Shown here piece after piece: positions 1 through 9,369 of a stretch of DNA of 64,000 bases. The notes under the pieces were generated by a model. It saw only the letters and a program-made list of their open reading frames with translations, ran no database searches and was not told where the DNA came from. The DNA comes from Bradyrhizobium sp. AZCC 2262 (GTDB lineage: Bacteria; Pseudomonadota; Alphaproteobacteria; Rhizobiales; Xanthobacteraceae), in contig NZ_JAZHRT010000001.1 of the NCBI RefSeq assembly GCF_036924535.1, forward strand, positions 7,254,001 to 7,318,000, in the 5' to 3' direction. The position numbers and the translations under genes are program-made. Every line of letters starts with the position of its first letter. The first letter of the stretch is position 1.

Positions 1-2
1 CC

Positions 3-341
3 GCGATCGCCGACGTCACGCACATGCTGCGAACGATGGACCTGCCGGCGCGCACCATGATCATCCGCAAGGGCCAGCAGGGCGACTGCATGTATTTCAT
101 CGCCGCCGGCGAGGCCGAGGTCGAATTGCCCGGCAAGAAGGTAGCGCTCGGCGAAGGCGCGTTCTTCGGCGAGATGGCCCTGCTCGGCAACAATGTGCGC
201 GGCGCCAATGTCACGACCACCAAGGTGACGCGGCTCTTGGTGCTCGACCTCGTGGATTTTCGCCTGCTGATGGCGCGGCATCCCGATCTGGCCGAAACCA
301 TCGACGCCGAGGCCCAGCGGCGCGCGCAAGAAAACAAATAG
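3..341 (+). CDS. Cyclic nucleotide-binding domain protein, C-terminal part (5' end outside window)
   Basis: The reading frame is open from the first bases of the window, so this is the C-terminal part of a longer protein; the ATG at 24 is not convincing as a start. The visible ~112 residues are one cNMP-binding beta-roll. It has the usual KGxxGDxMYFIxxG opening, a central glycine-rich strand, and the phosphate-binding cassette GAFFGEMALL. The usual Arg-Ser/Thr-Ala after the cassette reads RGANV here, so the phosphate-contacting Arg may still be present. Such domains end cyclic-nucleotide-gated channels and some antiporters of rhizobia; which parent protein this is cannot be seen. The next gene follows after about 30 bases on the same strand. 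Confidence 0.75.
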   Translation, partial: AIADVTHMLRTMDLPARTMIIRKGQQGDCMYFIAAGEAEVELPGKKVALGEGAFFGEMALLGNNVRGANVTTTKVTRLLVLDLVDFRLLMARHPDLAETIDAEAQRRAQENK

Positions 342-371
342 ATCAAACAAGCAAGAACAATGGAGAAAGAC

Positions 372-1157
372 ATGCGTGAAGCAGCCGAGGCGGCAAGCGC
401 GCCCATACTCGAGATCAACGGCGCGCGCGCCACCATCCGCCTCAACCGGCCGAAACACCTGAACCGGCTGCAGAGCGAGGATCTCGGCGATCTCATCAAA
501 CTGTTCGACCGGATCGAGGCTGATCCCGCGATCCGCGTGCTGGTGCTCACCGGCACCGGCCGCGCCTTCAGCGCCGGTTACGATCTCAATTCGGTGGCGG
601 ACCGCGCCACCAGCGCGACGGCGCAACCGAGCGCGGGATCGGCGTTCGAAGCGGTGGTCGACCGCCTGGAAGATCTCGGCGTACCGACGATCTGCCGGCT
701 CAATGGCGGCGTCTATGGCGGTTCGACCGACCTGGCGCTGGCCTGCGATTTCCGCATCGGCGTCGATACGGCTGAAATGTTCATGCCGGCGGCGCGGCTC
801 GGCCTGCACTATTACAAGAGCGGCATCGCCCGCTACGTGTCGCGGCTCGGCGTCGACAACGCCAAAATGCTGTTTCTCACCGCGCAGAAGATCACGGCGC
901 CGGAAATGCTGCGGATCGGCTACCTCACCGTCATGGTGCCCGAGGAAGCGCTGGATGAGGAAGTCGACCGGCTCGCCAATATCCTGGCCGGCAACGCGCC
1001 TTCGGCGATGCGCGGCATGAAGCGCGCCATCAATGAATTCGCCCGCGGCAAGCTCGACGAAGAAGCCGCCGACCTCCGCCACCGCGAGAGCATGCGCAGC
1101 GCCGAGATCAAGGAAGGCATCAATGCCTTTGCGGAAAAGCGCGCGCCGAAGTTCTAA
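372..1157 (+). CDS. Enoyl-CoA hydratase/isomerase (crotonase) fold protein
   Basis: This is a 261-residue crotonase-superfamily protein of normal length. The start at 372 is chosen over an in-frame ATG at 360 because GGAGAAA at 362-368 is correctly spaced for it. Oxyanion-hole segments are visible: FSAGYDL around residue 60 and a GGxYGGSTDLA segment around residue 117. By family alignment, the two acid residues of classical hydratases are altered: the GGGCELA glutamate is Asp, and the PE glutamate is Ala in PAARLGL. So it probably binds acyl-CoA but may not be a classical hydratase; an isomerase, hydrolase or decarboxylase role is equally possible. The C-terminal helix region is complete. Confidence 0.85.
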   Translation: MREAAEAASAPILEINGARATIRLNRPKHLNRLQSEDLGDLIKLFDRIEADPAIRVLVLTGTGRAFSAGYDLNSVADRATSATAQPSAGSAFEAVVDRLEDLGVPTICRLNGGVYGGSTDLALACDFRIGVDTAEMFMPAARLGLHYYKSGIARYVSRLGVDNAKMLFLTAQKITAPEMLRIGYLTVMVPEEALDEEVDRLANILAGNAPSAMRGMKRAINEFARGKLDEEAADLRHRESMRSAEIKEGINAFAEKRAPKF

Positions 1158-1167
1158 CGGGAAAAAC

Positions 1168-1602
1168 TCAGGCTCGCCTGGTCCTCATCGCCCGGACCTG
1201 CTTGATATCGGGATCCCGCGCAAGCGTCTGGTAGCGCTTGCTGTCGACCGCATAGATCGCGACGCGCCCCTCCGCATCGGCATGCACGCCCCAGCCGAAG
1301 CGCTTGCCAAGCCCTGATGCCCTCAGACACGCCTGCCCCTTGGAGAAGAATTCATCACGGGCAAGACTTCGCTCCTTCTTCGTCGCCTTGGCATCGAGCT
1401 GCCGGCCGCTGGCGGAGGTCGCGAATACGACATCGTCCGACGTGTACTTGTAGGGCGCTTCCACGATCATCCTGTATTGCAGGCCCGCTACCGTCGGATT
1501 CCCCGCGCGGGCCGGCGGCTCCTCGCCGGCCCGCGCGGGACAATCTTCCGCGACCTGGATGAAGGTGTCGAAACAATTGGTGGTGTAAACAGTCTTTGCC
1601 AT
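1168..1602 (-). CDS. DUF6157 family protein
   Basis: This 144-residue cytoplasmic protein begins with a segment around NCFDTFIQVAEDCP and continues with an APYKYTSDDVVF motif, both of which I recognise as typical of DUF6157. No function is established for the family. There is no signal peptide or membrane segment. A proline/alanine-rich insert around residues 25-35 looks like local expansion. It lies convergent to the crotonase-fold gene and just downstream of the GST gene on the same strand (22-base gap), so it may be co-transcribed with the GST. Confidence 0.7.
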   Translation of the reverse strand: MAKTVYTTNCFDTFIQVAEDCPARAGEEPPARAGNPTVAGLQYRMIVEAPYKYTSDDVVFATSASGRQLDAKATKKERSLARDEFFSKGQACLRASGLGKRFGWGVHADAEGRVAIYAVDSKRYQTLARDPDIKQVRAMRTRRA

Positions 1603-1623
1603 TCAGAACTCTCGTGACACCGC

Positions 1624-2268
1624 TCACCCGCCGCAAGCCGCGGCGTGCTGCGCCGCCATCTCGGCATCGGCGGCGGTGATCCGCTGGAAGGCAGGACGCG
1701 ACGTCATGCGCTCGGCATAGGCCACAAATACGTCCTTTCGCGGCACAAGGCCAAACATCATCGTCCAACTGAACGCCACGCCCCAGAGAATGTCGGCTGC
1801 CGTCATGCGTTCTCCGAGCAGATAGGGTCCTTTGGAAAGCTGCGCCTCCAATGCGCCGAGCATGGAGTCGTAATCGGAATATGGCGACTGCGTCACAGGG
1901 GCCGGTTCGCGCTTCATGAATTTATCGATCAAGGCAGGTTCGAAGGACGAACCGTAATAGGTGATCCAGCGCAGATACGGACCTCGGTCGGGATCGTCGA
2001 GCGCGGGTGTCAGCCCGGCTCCCGGAAACAGGTCGGCGAGATAGATGTAGATCGCCACCTGCTCGGTCACCAGCGCCTCGCCGTGACGAATCGCCGGCAC
2101 CTTGCCCAACGGGTTGATGGCGAGATAGGCCGGCTGGCGCTGTTCCGCCGCCTTCATGTTCAGGACATGGAGATCGTAGGGCGCGCCCAGTTCCTCCAGC
2201 AATATCCGCGCACCCGTCGCACGGGTCTGCGGCGAGTAATAAAGCGTGATGCGGTCCTTGCTGGTCAT
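1624..2268 (-). CDS. Glutathione S-transferase family protein
   Basis: This 214-residue GST has an N-terminal thioredoxin-like domain (LYYSPQTRATGARILLEELGAPY, then the cis-Pro segment GKVPAI and the glutathione gamma-Glu contact region EQVAIYIYLAD) and an all-helical C-terminal domain. The start at 2268 is preferred over an upstream ATG at 2304 because AGGAGA sits 7 bases before it. Catalysis in this class usually uses a Ser/Tyr/Cys near residue 9-12; a YYSP stretch is present there. The gene is divergent from a WYL regulator, and a long palindrome lies in between, so regulation by that protein is likely. Confidence 0.88.
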   Translation of the reverse strand: MTSKDRITLYYSPQTRATGARILLEELGAPYDLHVLNMKAAEQRQPAYLAINPLGKVPAIRHGEALVTEQVAIYIYLADLFPGAGLTPALDDPDRGPYLRWITYYGSSFEPALIDKFMKREPAPVTQSPYSDYDSMLGALEAQLSKGPYLLGERMTAADILWGVAFSWTMMFGLVPRKDVFVAYAERMTSRPAFQRITAADAEMAAQHAAACGG

Positions 2269-2321
2269 TGGCAGTCTCCTTTTGAACCCGAACTCCGCGG
2301 GCAACGGACCCTGTATGCCCG

Positions 2322-2352
2322 ACCATACCTGACATCCTGTGTCAGGTATGGT
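2322..2352. promoter_or_regulatory. 13-bp perfect inverted repeat, probable operator of the WYL regulator
   Basis: Arms at 2322-2334 (ACCATACCTGACA) and 2340-2352 (its exact complement) are separated by the 5-base spacer TCCTG. The palindrome lies between the GST gene (start 2268) and the divergent YafY-like gene (start 2363), where it could control both. Its right arm ends 10 bases before the regulator's start codon, which suggests autorepression. Confidence 0.75.
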
Positions 2353-2362
2353 TTAAGGAACC

Positions 2363-3391
2363 ATGCGCGCGAGCCGGCTGCTTTCGATCCTCACCACTCT
2401 GCAGGCGCGGGGACAGGTCACTGCGCCTGCACTCGCCGACGCCTGCGAAGTCTCGGTGCGCACCATCTATCGCGACATCGATGCGCTCTCCGCCGCCGGC
2501 ATTCCCGTCTATTCCGAGCGCGGCGCGGAAGGCGGCTATCGGCTGCTCGATGGCTATCGCGTGCGGCTGAACGGACTGTCGCAGCCGGAGGCCGAGGCGC
2601 TGTTCATGACCGGATTGCCGGGGCCTGCAGCAGCCCTTGGCCTCGATGCGGCGATGCTGGCCGCGCAGACCAAGCTGATGGCGGCACTGCCGGCCAGTCT
2701 GCGCCCGAACGCCGGGCGGATGCAGGAACGCTTTCATCTCGATGCCCCGAGCTGGTTCGGCGAAACCGAGCAGCCGAAGCATCTGCGCGCCATTGCCGGC
2801 GCGCTGCTGCGCGAGAGCAGAATCGAAATCCGCTACCAAAGCTGGCGGGCCGAGAAACGCCGCCGCGTCGCGCCGCTCGGCCTCGTGCTGAAGGGCGGCA
2901 GCTGGTATCTCGCAGGGCACGTCGATGGCAGCGTGCGCACCTATCGCGTGGCGCGAGTTCTCGACTGCAATGTTCTGGATGAGCGCTTCGTCCGGCCCGC
3001 CGATTTCGATCTCGCCGCCTATTGGCAGGCCGCAACGATCCGGCTCGAAGCCGAGATGCATCCGACCTACGCCACCGTGCGGTTGTCGCCGTTCGGCATA
3101 AAACTGCTCAACGCCTTGAGCCAGCCTTACGTGAGAACGCGCACCCGTATCGAGGACACCGCGGATGCCGCCGGCTGGCGGATCGCCGTTGTGCCGATCG
3201 GGAAGACGGTGTGGCATGCGGCGGCCGAGCTGCTGCGTCTCGGCGCGGAGGCGGAGGTGCTGGCGCCGGCCGAGTTGCGCGACAGGCTGGCCGAACTCAC
3301 CGAGGCCATGGCCGCACGCTACCGGACGGCGCAGCATGGTTACCGGGATCAAAAGGATCTCCGCCGATCCCGCGCCACGAAACATTCCTGA
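2363..3391 (+). CDS. YafY/DeoR-type transcriptional regulator with WYL domain
   Basis: This 342-residue regulator has an N-terminal winged helix-turn-helix of the HTH_11 type (residues 1-60, with EVSVRTIYRDIDALSAAGIPVY as the recognition region; the following ERGAEGGYRL is the family signature). A WYL domain spans roughly residues 130-230, with a GGSWYLAGHVDG core where WYL reads W-Y-L. A C-terminal WCX-like domain follows. AAGGA lies just before the ATG. WYL domains sense small ligands or nucleic acids; the ligand here is unknown. It is divergent from a GST, an arrangement common for YafY-type regulators that control detoxification enzymes. Confidence 0.9.
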   Translation: MRASRLLSILTTLQARGQVTAPALADACEVSVRTIYRDIDALSAAGIPVYSERGAEGGYRLLDGYRVRLNGLSQPEAEALFMTGLPGPAAALGLDAAMLAAQTKLMAALPASLRPNAGRMQERFHLDAPSWFGETEQPKHLRAIAGALLRESRIEIRYQSWRAEKRRRVAPLGLVLKGGSWYLAGHVDGSVRTYRVARVLDCNVLDERFVRPADFDLAAYWQAATIRLEAEMHPTYATVRLSPFGIKLLNALSQPYVRTRTRIEDTADAAGWRIAVVPIGKTVWHAAAELLRLGAEAEVLAPAELRDRLAELTEAMAARYRTAQHGYRDQKDLRRSRATKHS

Positions 3392-3496
3392 AACACGATT
3401 CTCGCAGGCGTGCATGAACGCGAGGCGTGTTCGATCCGACTGATGGGCAGGGACGCAACAACGGCCACGCGCCAATCAAATTGGAGAATATTCAAG

Positions 3497-3748
3497 ATGT
3501 TTCGCAAGATGACCCTCGGACTGATCGCCGCCGCGCTCACCATTGCCGCTGCAGCGCCCGCTTCCGCCGGCGGATTTTACCACGGCCATCACTGGGGCCA
3601 CGGTTTGGGCTATGGCTGGGGTCCCGCTATCGGCGTCGGCATTGGCGGCGTCTATGTCGACACCAGTTTCAACGGCTGCCTGCAGCAGCGCTGGGTCGAA
3701 ACCCGCCGCGGCATGCGCCTGCGCACCGTGAACGTCTGCGCCTACTGA
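3497..3748 (+). CDS. Small secreted Gly/His-rich protein
   Basis: An 83-residue protein with a clear Sec signal peptide (MFRKMTLGLIAAALTIAAAA followed by an ASA cleavage site). The mature part starts with a Gly/His/Trp/Tyr-rich stretch (HGHHWGHGLGYGWG) and then a short GVYVD...RRGMRLRTVNVCAY domain with two cysteines. GGAGA is placed upstream of the ATG at 3497. Small proteins of this layout are frequent in Bradyrhizobium; their function is unknown. The His-rich part could bind metal, which is inference only. Confidence 0.75.
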   Translation: MFRKMTLGLIAAALTIAAAAPASAGGFYHGHHWGHGLGYGWGPAIGVGIGGVYVDTSFNGCLQQRWVETRRGMRLRTVNVCAY

Positions 3749-3772
3749 TCGAACACCCCTGCAATAAAGATT

Positions 3773-3802
3773 CCGGCCGCGTACCGCGCGGCCGGGATTT
3801 TT
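3773..3802 (+). terminator. Intrinsic terminator after the small secreted protein gene
   Basis: A 9-bp perfect G/C stem (3773-3781 with 3787-3795) with a 5-base loop is followed by a T-rich run at 3798-3802. It lies 25 bases after the stop codon of the preceding gene. Confidence 0.75.
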
Positions 3803-3990
3803 CGGCTGGAGCGCGCCTTGCCCGGCCACGTTGACCATTGCCTGCGCTGGCCATATTGTGGCGCAGCGGTGCAAGCCGCTCCCGGGCCCGCGGGAAGGGT
3901 TGAACCCACTTGCAGCTTTCGAGCGACATCTAGAGCCTTTGTGCAGCCGGTATTGCGGGCCGTCGGCGATGTCATGCACGGAGGTGTCTG

Positions 3991-5622
3991 ATGAACCGGT
4001 CTTTCGATCGATTGAATCTCGATCATCTGAAGAAACAAGCCAAGGAATTGATCCGCCTCTATCGAAGCCGCGATGCGGCGGCGATGGCGCGGTTTCGCCG
4101 CACGCTGCCGGCTGCGGCCGGCCGCACCGACGAGGACATTTCATCGCAGCAACTTCGCCTGCACGACGCGCAATCATGCATCGCGCGCGAGCACGGCTTT
4201 GCTTCCTGGCCCGACCTGAAGCATTACGTTGAAGTGCAGGCGGTCGCGCAGAAGGAACGCGGCGCGCGCATCCTGCACTGGGCTCAATTGCTTTATTCCG
4301 GCGACGTCAGCGGCACGGTCAACCGCGCGAACCCGCGCGTTGCTTTACGGATTCTGGCCGATGATCCCGACCTCGTCGCTGATAACCCTTATCTTGCCTG
4401 CGCGATCGGCGACGAACGCGCGGTGCGGCAGGCGACGCAAGCCGATCCAGCATGGGTCAACCTGGCGGGCGGGCCGCTGCGATTGCCGCCGCTTCTCGCC
4501 GTCGCGCATTCGAGCCTGCTGCGCGTGGAAGAATTTCGCGAGCGGCTGCATCGCTGTGCGGAATTGCTGATCGCGGCGGGCGCCGACGTCAACCAGCACA
4601 TCCACAGCCGCTGGCCGCCGGGATCCCTGAGCGAGCCCGATCAGCGCTATTCGCTGTCGACGCTCTACGGCGCCGCGGGTAGCAACCACGACCCGGCACT
4701 GACCAGGTTATTGCTTGATGCCGGCGCGAACCCCAATGACGGCGAATCGCTTTATCACTCACTGGAGAATCCAGCGTGCACGCGTCTGCTGCTGGAGCAT
4801 GGCGCCCGCATTGCGGAAAGCAATGCGATCTACCGCTCGATCGATCTCGATGACGACACTGCGCTGAAGCTGCTGCTGCAGCGTGGCGGCGACCCGAATG
4901 AGCCCGCGCGAAATGTGCCGCTGTCGGATTGGGGCTCGCCACTTTCATGGGCCATCTACCGCCGACGGCCCCGTCATGCGAAGGCCCTTCTCGACGCGGG
5001 CGCCGATCCGTCGGCGACGCCCCCGGATGGCGTCAGTCCGTACCGGCTGGCGTTGCGGTTCGGGCTATCAGACGTTGCGGAATGGCTGCGCGAGCAGACT
5101 GACGCACCAGATATTTCCGAAGAGGAGCGCTTCGTCGCCGCATGCGCACGCGGTGACGAAATCGAGGCGCATGCGGTCGGTTCGCGACGGCCCGACCTGC
5201 CGGCTTCGCTGTCGCCGGCGCAACTACGATTGCTGCCCGATCTGGCCGCAGCAGGCGCCGATGACGCCGTGAAGCTGATGGTCAGCCTCGGCTGGCCGAT
5301 CGCCGTGCGTGGCGGCGACTGGGATGCGTCCGCCCTCAATCTCGCAGTGTTCCGCGGCGATGCGGGCCTGACGCGTTTTCTGCTCGAGCACGGCGCCAAA
5401 TGGACGGAGCAGCATGGCTATGGTGACAACGCCTGCGGCTCGCTGTCATGGGCATCCCTCAACGAGCCGGTCGACGGCGGAGACTGGGTTGGTTGTGCAC
5501 GCGCCCTGCTCGATCACGGCATGCCGGGCGCGACAGCCATCCCTGACGATCCCGAACGGGTACTGATTGCCGGCGTGCGAAAGCAGTTCTCCGACGAAGT
5601 CACCGAAGAACTGCTGGGCTAG
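3991..5622 (+). CDS. Ankyrin repeat protein
   Basis: This 543-residue protein has no signal peptide. Residues 1-75 form a helical N-terminal module (LDHLKKQAKELIRLYR ... EHGFASWPDLKHYVE) that often precedes ankyrin repeats in such proteins. The rest contains many ankyrin-like units recognised by the phrases LLIAAGADVN, LLLDAGANPN, LLLEHGARI, LLLQRGGDPN, LLDAGADPS and LLEHGAKW. Ankyrin stacks mediate protein-protein contacts; the partner is unknown. It is convergent with the propionyl-CoA synthetase gene (50 bases between stops). A short stem at 5644-5668 lies in that gap but has no T-run. Confidence 0.85.
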   Translation: MNRSFDRLNLDHLKKQAKELIRLYRSRDAAAMARFRRTLPAAAGRTDEDISSQQLRLHDAQSCIAREHGFASWPDLKHYVEVQAVAQKERGARILHWAQLLYSGDVSGTVNRANPRVALRILADDPDLVADNPYLACAIGDERAVRQATQADPAWVNLAGGPLRLPPLLAVAHSSLLRVEEFRERLHRCAELLIAAGADVNQHIHSRWPPGSLSEPDQRYSLSTLYGAAGSNHDPALTRLLLDAGANPNDGESLYHSLENPACTRLLLEHGARIAESNAIYRSIDLDDDTALKLLLQRGGDPNEPARNVPLSDWGSPLSWAIYRRRPRHAKALLDAGADPSATPPDGVSPYRLALRFGLSDVAEWLREQTDAPDISEEERFVAACARGDEIEAHAVGSRRPDLPASLSPAQLRLLPDLAAAGADDAVKLMVSLGWPIAVRGGDWDASALNLAVFRGDAGLTRFLLEHGAKWTEQHGYGDNACGSLSWASLNEPVDGGDWVGCARALLDHGMPGATAIPDDPERVLIAGVRKQFSDEVTEELLG

Positions 5623-5672
5623 CTGCACGTGCGACAGGCTGGCCGGGTCAGGCGATGAGCTTGACCCGAACC

Positions 5673-7584
5673 CTACACCCTGCCCTTCAGCGCGTCGCCG
5701 ATTTCTTCGAGCACCTTGGGGTCCTCGATGGTGGCCGGCATGGTCCAGCTCTCGCCGTCGGCGATCTTCTTGATGGTGCCGCGCAGGATTTTTCCCGAGC
5801 GCGTCTTCGGCAATCGCCCAACCGTGATCGCGAGCTTGAAGGCAGCGACGGGCCCGAGCTTGTCGCGCACCAGCGCCACGATCTCCTGTTCGATCTCGGC
5901 AGGCGCGCGCGTCACGCCGGCCTTCAGCACCAGGAAGCCGCAAGGTACTTCGCCCTTGATCGCGTCCTTGATGCCGAGCACCGCACATTCGGCGACGTCG
6001 GCATGCGAGGCGAGAATTTCCTCCATGCCGCCGGTGGAGAGCCGGTGGCCGGCGACATTGATGATGTCGTCGGTGCGGCCCATCACCCAGACATAACCGT
6101 CCTCATCCTTGTAGCCGGCGTCCGATGTCTTGTAGTAGCCGGGAAACTCCGTGAGGTAGGCTTCCCTGAAACGCGCGTCCTGCTCCCACAAGGTCGGCAG
6201 GCAGGCTGGCGGCATCGGCAGCTTGATCACGATCGAGCCCATGGTGCCCGCGGGCACCGGCCTCGATGCCTCGTCGACCACGTCGACCTGATAGCCCGGC
6301 ATCGGCACCGTCGGCGAGCCGTGCTTGACCGGCAGCATGCCCAGCCCCACCGGATTGCCGGCAATGCACCAGCCGGTTTCGGTCTGCCACCAGTGATCGA
6401 TCACAGGCACCTTCAACTGCGCTTCCGCCCATTCCACCGTCGGCGGATCGGCGCGCTCGCCGGCCCAGAAACAGGGTACGGAATTTCGACAGATCGTATT
6501 TGCGGATGAATGCGCCGTCGGGGTCTTCCTTGCGGATGGCGCGGAAGGCGGTCGGCGCGGTGAACAAAGCGACGGCCTTGTGCTCTGATATCACCCGCCA
6601 GAACGCGCCCGCGTCCGGCGTGCCGATCGGCTTGCCCTCATACATGATGGAAGCGGCGCCATGAATCAGCGGGCCGTAGACGATGTAGCTGTGGCCGACC
6701 ACCCAGCCGATGTCGGAGCCGCACCACCAGACTTCGCCGGGCTTGACGCCGTAGAGGTTGAACATCGACCATTTCAGCGCGACCAGGTGTCCCCCATTGT
6801 CGCGCACGACGCCCTTGGGGATGCCCGTGGTGCCTGACGTGTAGAGAATGTAGAGCGGATCGGTCGCGAGCACCGGCGTGCAGGGCGCGGCCTTGCCGGC
6901 TTTGAGCGCGGCGCCGCGGAGCGTTGCCCAATCGTGATCGCGGCCGGGCGCAAGTTCGCAAACCTGCTGCGGCCGTTGCAGGATGACGCAAGCCTGCGGC
7001 TTCACGCTTGAAAGCTTAATCGCCTCGTCGAGCAGCGGCTTGTATTGCACAATGCGGCCGGGTTCGATCCCGCAGCTCGCCGAAAAAATCAGTTTCGGCT
7101 TGGCGTCCTCGATACGCGTCGCGAGCTCTTTCGCGGCAAAGCCCCCGAACACGACTGAGTGCACCGCGCCGATCCGCGCGCAGGCCAGCATCGCAAACAC
7201 CGCTTCCGGCACCAGCGGCATATAGAGGATGACGCGGTCGCCCTTGGCGACGCCGAAATCGGCCATCACGGCGGCGAGCGTCTGCACTTCCTTGAGCATC
7301 TCGGCATAGGTGAATTTCGAGATGGTGTTGGTGAGCGGCGAATCGTGGATCAGCGCCACCTGGTCGGCGCGTCCGCCTGCGACGTGACGGTCAAGCGCGT
7401 TGTAGCAGGTGTTGACCACGGCGCCAACGAACCAGCGGCCATACGCGCCCATCGAGGGATCGAATATCTTTTTGGCCGGCTCGATCCAGTCGATCTCACG
7501 CGCAGCCTCGGCCCAGAAGCCTTCGGGGTCGCTGAGCGAGCGGGCATGGACCTCGTGGTAGCGGCTGTTGTTCTGAACGTTCAT
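5673..7584 (-). pseudogene. prpE: Propionyl-CoA synthetase, interrupted by a +1 frameshift
   Basis: Two overlapping frames together make one acyl-CoA synthetase of about 635 residues. The N-terminal part (7584 down to about 6466) has the ACS N-terminal domain, the nucleotide-binding P-loop YTSGTTGIPKGVV and the PrpE-type VRDNGGHLVALKWSM stretch. The C-terminal part (from about 6463 to 5673) has WWQTETGW, the YKTSDAGYKDEDGY hinge and the acetylatable lysine in PKTRSGKIL. The frame changes in a run of three C at 6464-6466 (+ strand). Removing one base restores the LFLAGERADPP continuity expected for the family. The enzyme would convert propionate, CoA and ATP to propionyl-CoA. It is either a true pseudogene or a one-base assembly error. 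Confidence 0.88.
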
Positions 7585-7612
7585 GGCGCACTCCCCGGCC
7601 GTTCGCCCCTTT

Positions 7613-7703
7613 CGTCATGCCCGGCCTTGTGCCGGGCATCCACGCGCTTGCTTTGCTTCGAGAAAACAAGACGTGGATGGCCGGGACAAGCCCGGTCATG
7701 ACG
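7613..7703. repeat. Dispersed palindromic repeat (CGTCATGCCCGG type)
   Basis: Imperfect inverted repeat: CGTCATGCCCGG-like sequence on the left and CCGGTCATGACG on the right, with an internal GTGCCGGGCATCCACG / CGTGGATGGCCGGGACA pairing. It lies between the prpE start and the TPR gene end. Elements of this kind are common intergenic palindromes in Bradyrhizobium genomes (from general knowledge). Confidence 0.6.
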
Positions 7704-7786
7704 GCTGGGCAAGCATTTATTCCGGGCATTGTCACGGGAAGTTGCGCCAGATCAAGCCGGAACAGAGTCGCCATTCAGCTAAAACC

Positions 7787-9147
7787 CTACTGCCGGGCAA
7801 TCGTATTGAGCTTCTCCAGCCGGTCCTCCATCGCCTGACGGAGGTCATAACCGCGCTTGCCGAACGAGGCGTTGCGCTTCTCGATGAAGTCGCGCTGCTG
7901 CCGGGTCAGCGCCAGCGCCGCGCGATGGCTGTCGGATTCCGCGCTCGCGATCACCCGCAGAAACACGTCGTTGATGTTGCGGTCGAGCTGGGCAAGGCCG
8001 GGGTCGGCGCAGATCGCCTTTTCGACCTGGCGTTTTGCGGTGGCGCAATTGAAGCTCGGCAGGTTCTTCTGGGAAGTGGGCGAACCCAGCCGTTCGATTT
8101 CCTGCGCGACGTCCTTGTGATTGGCGGCGGCGGTGCTGTCGGAGGGATTGAGACGAACCGCTTCCGCATAGTCCTGCAGCGCGCGGCCGCGGTCGCCCTT
8201 CTTGACCCAGGCTGCGCCACGGTTGTTCCAGGCGCGCTGGAATTTTGGATCGAGTTTCAACGCAGCACCGTAATCGGCAATCGCGCGGTCGTAATCCTTT
8301 AGCGCCTGATAGGCGTCGCCACGGTTGGTCAGGAATTTCGCCTCGGGGCGGATCATGATCGCTTCGTCGTAGTCGGCGATCGCGCGTGCGTAGTCGCCAT
8401 TGCCGGCAAGGTCGAGGCCGCGATTGTCGAAGAATTCCGGCTGCGTAGGATCGATCCGGATCGCCGCGCTCACATCCTCGATCGCTCGTTCCGAGCGGCC
8501 GAGCTTGCGGTAGGCCGCGGAACGGTTGCTGTAGGTCCGTGCACGGTGCGGCTCGAGACGAAGGGCTTCATCGTAGTCGGCGATCGCCTTCTGATATTCG
8601 CCCTTGAAATACCAGGCGGCGCCGCGATCCGAAAAGACCTGCGCAAGATCGGGCTTGAGCCGCAGCGCCTCGTTATAGTCCTCGATGGCGCGGTCGTATT
8701 TTTTGGCGTTGTTGAAGGCGTTGCCGCGGTTGGCGTATCCGTTGGCATTGTCGGGCTCGAGCCTGATGGCCTGATTCAGCGCCTCGAACGCAGCCTCGAT
8801 CTTGCCGGTCTGGCGAAGGATTTCACCGCGGGCGCGGAAGGCGCGGGCCCGGTTAGGATCCTTGGCGACGACGGCATCGATTTCGGCCAAGGCCTTGCCG
8901 GTCTGGCCGCTATTATGCAACGCGGCGGCGCGGGTAATCCTGGCGTCGAGCCGGTCGCCCTCCGGTGCGTCGCCGGATTGTCGATCAGCGCGGTGCAAAC
9001 CTCGATCACCTTCGCGGGCTCGGCGGCCGAAAGCGCCGCGCAGATGACCGGCGGTTCGGCGGCCGGCTGAGCGGGGGTGCCGAAGGAGGTCAGGATTGCA
9101 ATGGTAAAGGCCGCGCTCGCGGCAAATCGCGAAACAAATGATCGCAT
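7787..9147 (-). pseudogene. TPR protein with LprI-like (DUF1311) C-terminus, frameshifted near its N-terminus
   Basis: The natural start is at 9147, where GAAGAG precedes an ATG followed by a signal peptide (MRSFVSRFAASAAFTIAIL) and a short segment ending CTALIDNPAT. At about 8964-8970 the frame shifts. The other frame then continues with about ten tetratricopeptide units (phrases such as AFRARGEILRQTGKIEAAFEAL and NRGNAFNNAKKYDRAIEDY). The end is a small domain with FNCATAKRQVEKAICADP and DLRQAMEDRL, like LprI/DUF1311 periplasmic proteins. The paralog at 10525-11292 reads straight through the matching position, which supports a frameshift here. Export to the periplasm is expected; the function is unknown. 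Confidence 0.8.
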
Positions 9148-9333
9148 AGTCGGCTCTTCAAAATAAATGAAGTACGCGCGGTTATGCCGCGCCCGATCAC
9201 TAGGTCGCCGCTGATCTTCCAAAGGTTCGAAGGCTCGGGGGCATCTACCCCAATCGGGCCAATACGGCCAGGGCTCAGGACCACCATAAATCGGGGTCCG
9301 AGCCCCTTGTCGTCCGTCCCGCGGCGCTATGTG

Positions 9334-9362
9334 TTGACCTGTATCCGCGCATAGCCTAGGGA
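9334..9362 (+). promoter_or_regulatory. Candidate promoter of the trpS leader transcript
   Basis: TTGACC at 9334-9339 resembles a -35 box. A weak TAGGGA lies 17 bases downstream. If that -10 were used, the transcript would begin almost at the leader ATG, so the -10 assignment is doubtful. Only the -35 match is reasonable evidence. Confidence 0.3.
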
Positions 9363-9369
9363 GACCTCC

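Noticed and set aside
1645..2982. Long open frame antisense to the GST and overlapping the YafY gene
   Set aside because: High-G+C shadow frame with His/Arg/Gly-rich translation; both overlapped genes have clear domains and ribosome-binding sites.
5644..5668. Hairpin between the ankyrin and prpE genes as a bidirectional terminator
   Set aside because: 7-bp stem with an 11-base loop and no T-run on either side; too weak to call.
5655..6509. Plus-strand open frame over the 3' half of prpE
   Set aside because: Antisense of a well-conserved acyl-CoA synthetase domain; low-complexity basic product, no ribosome-binding site.
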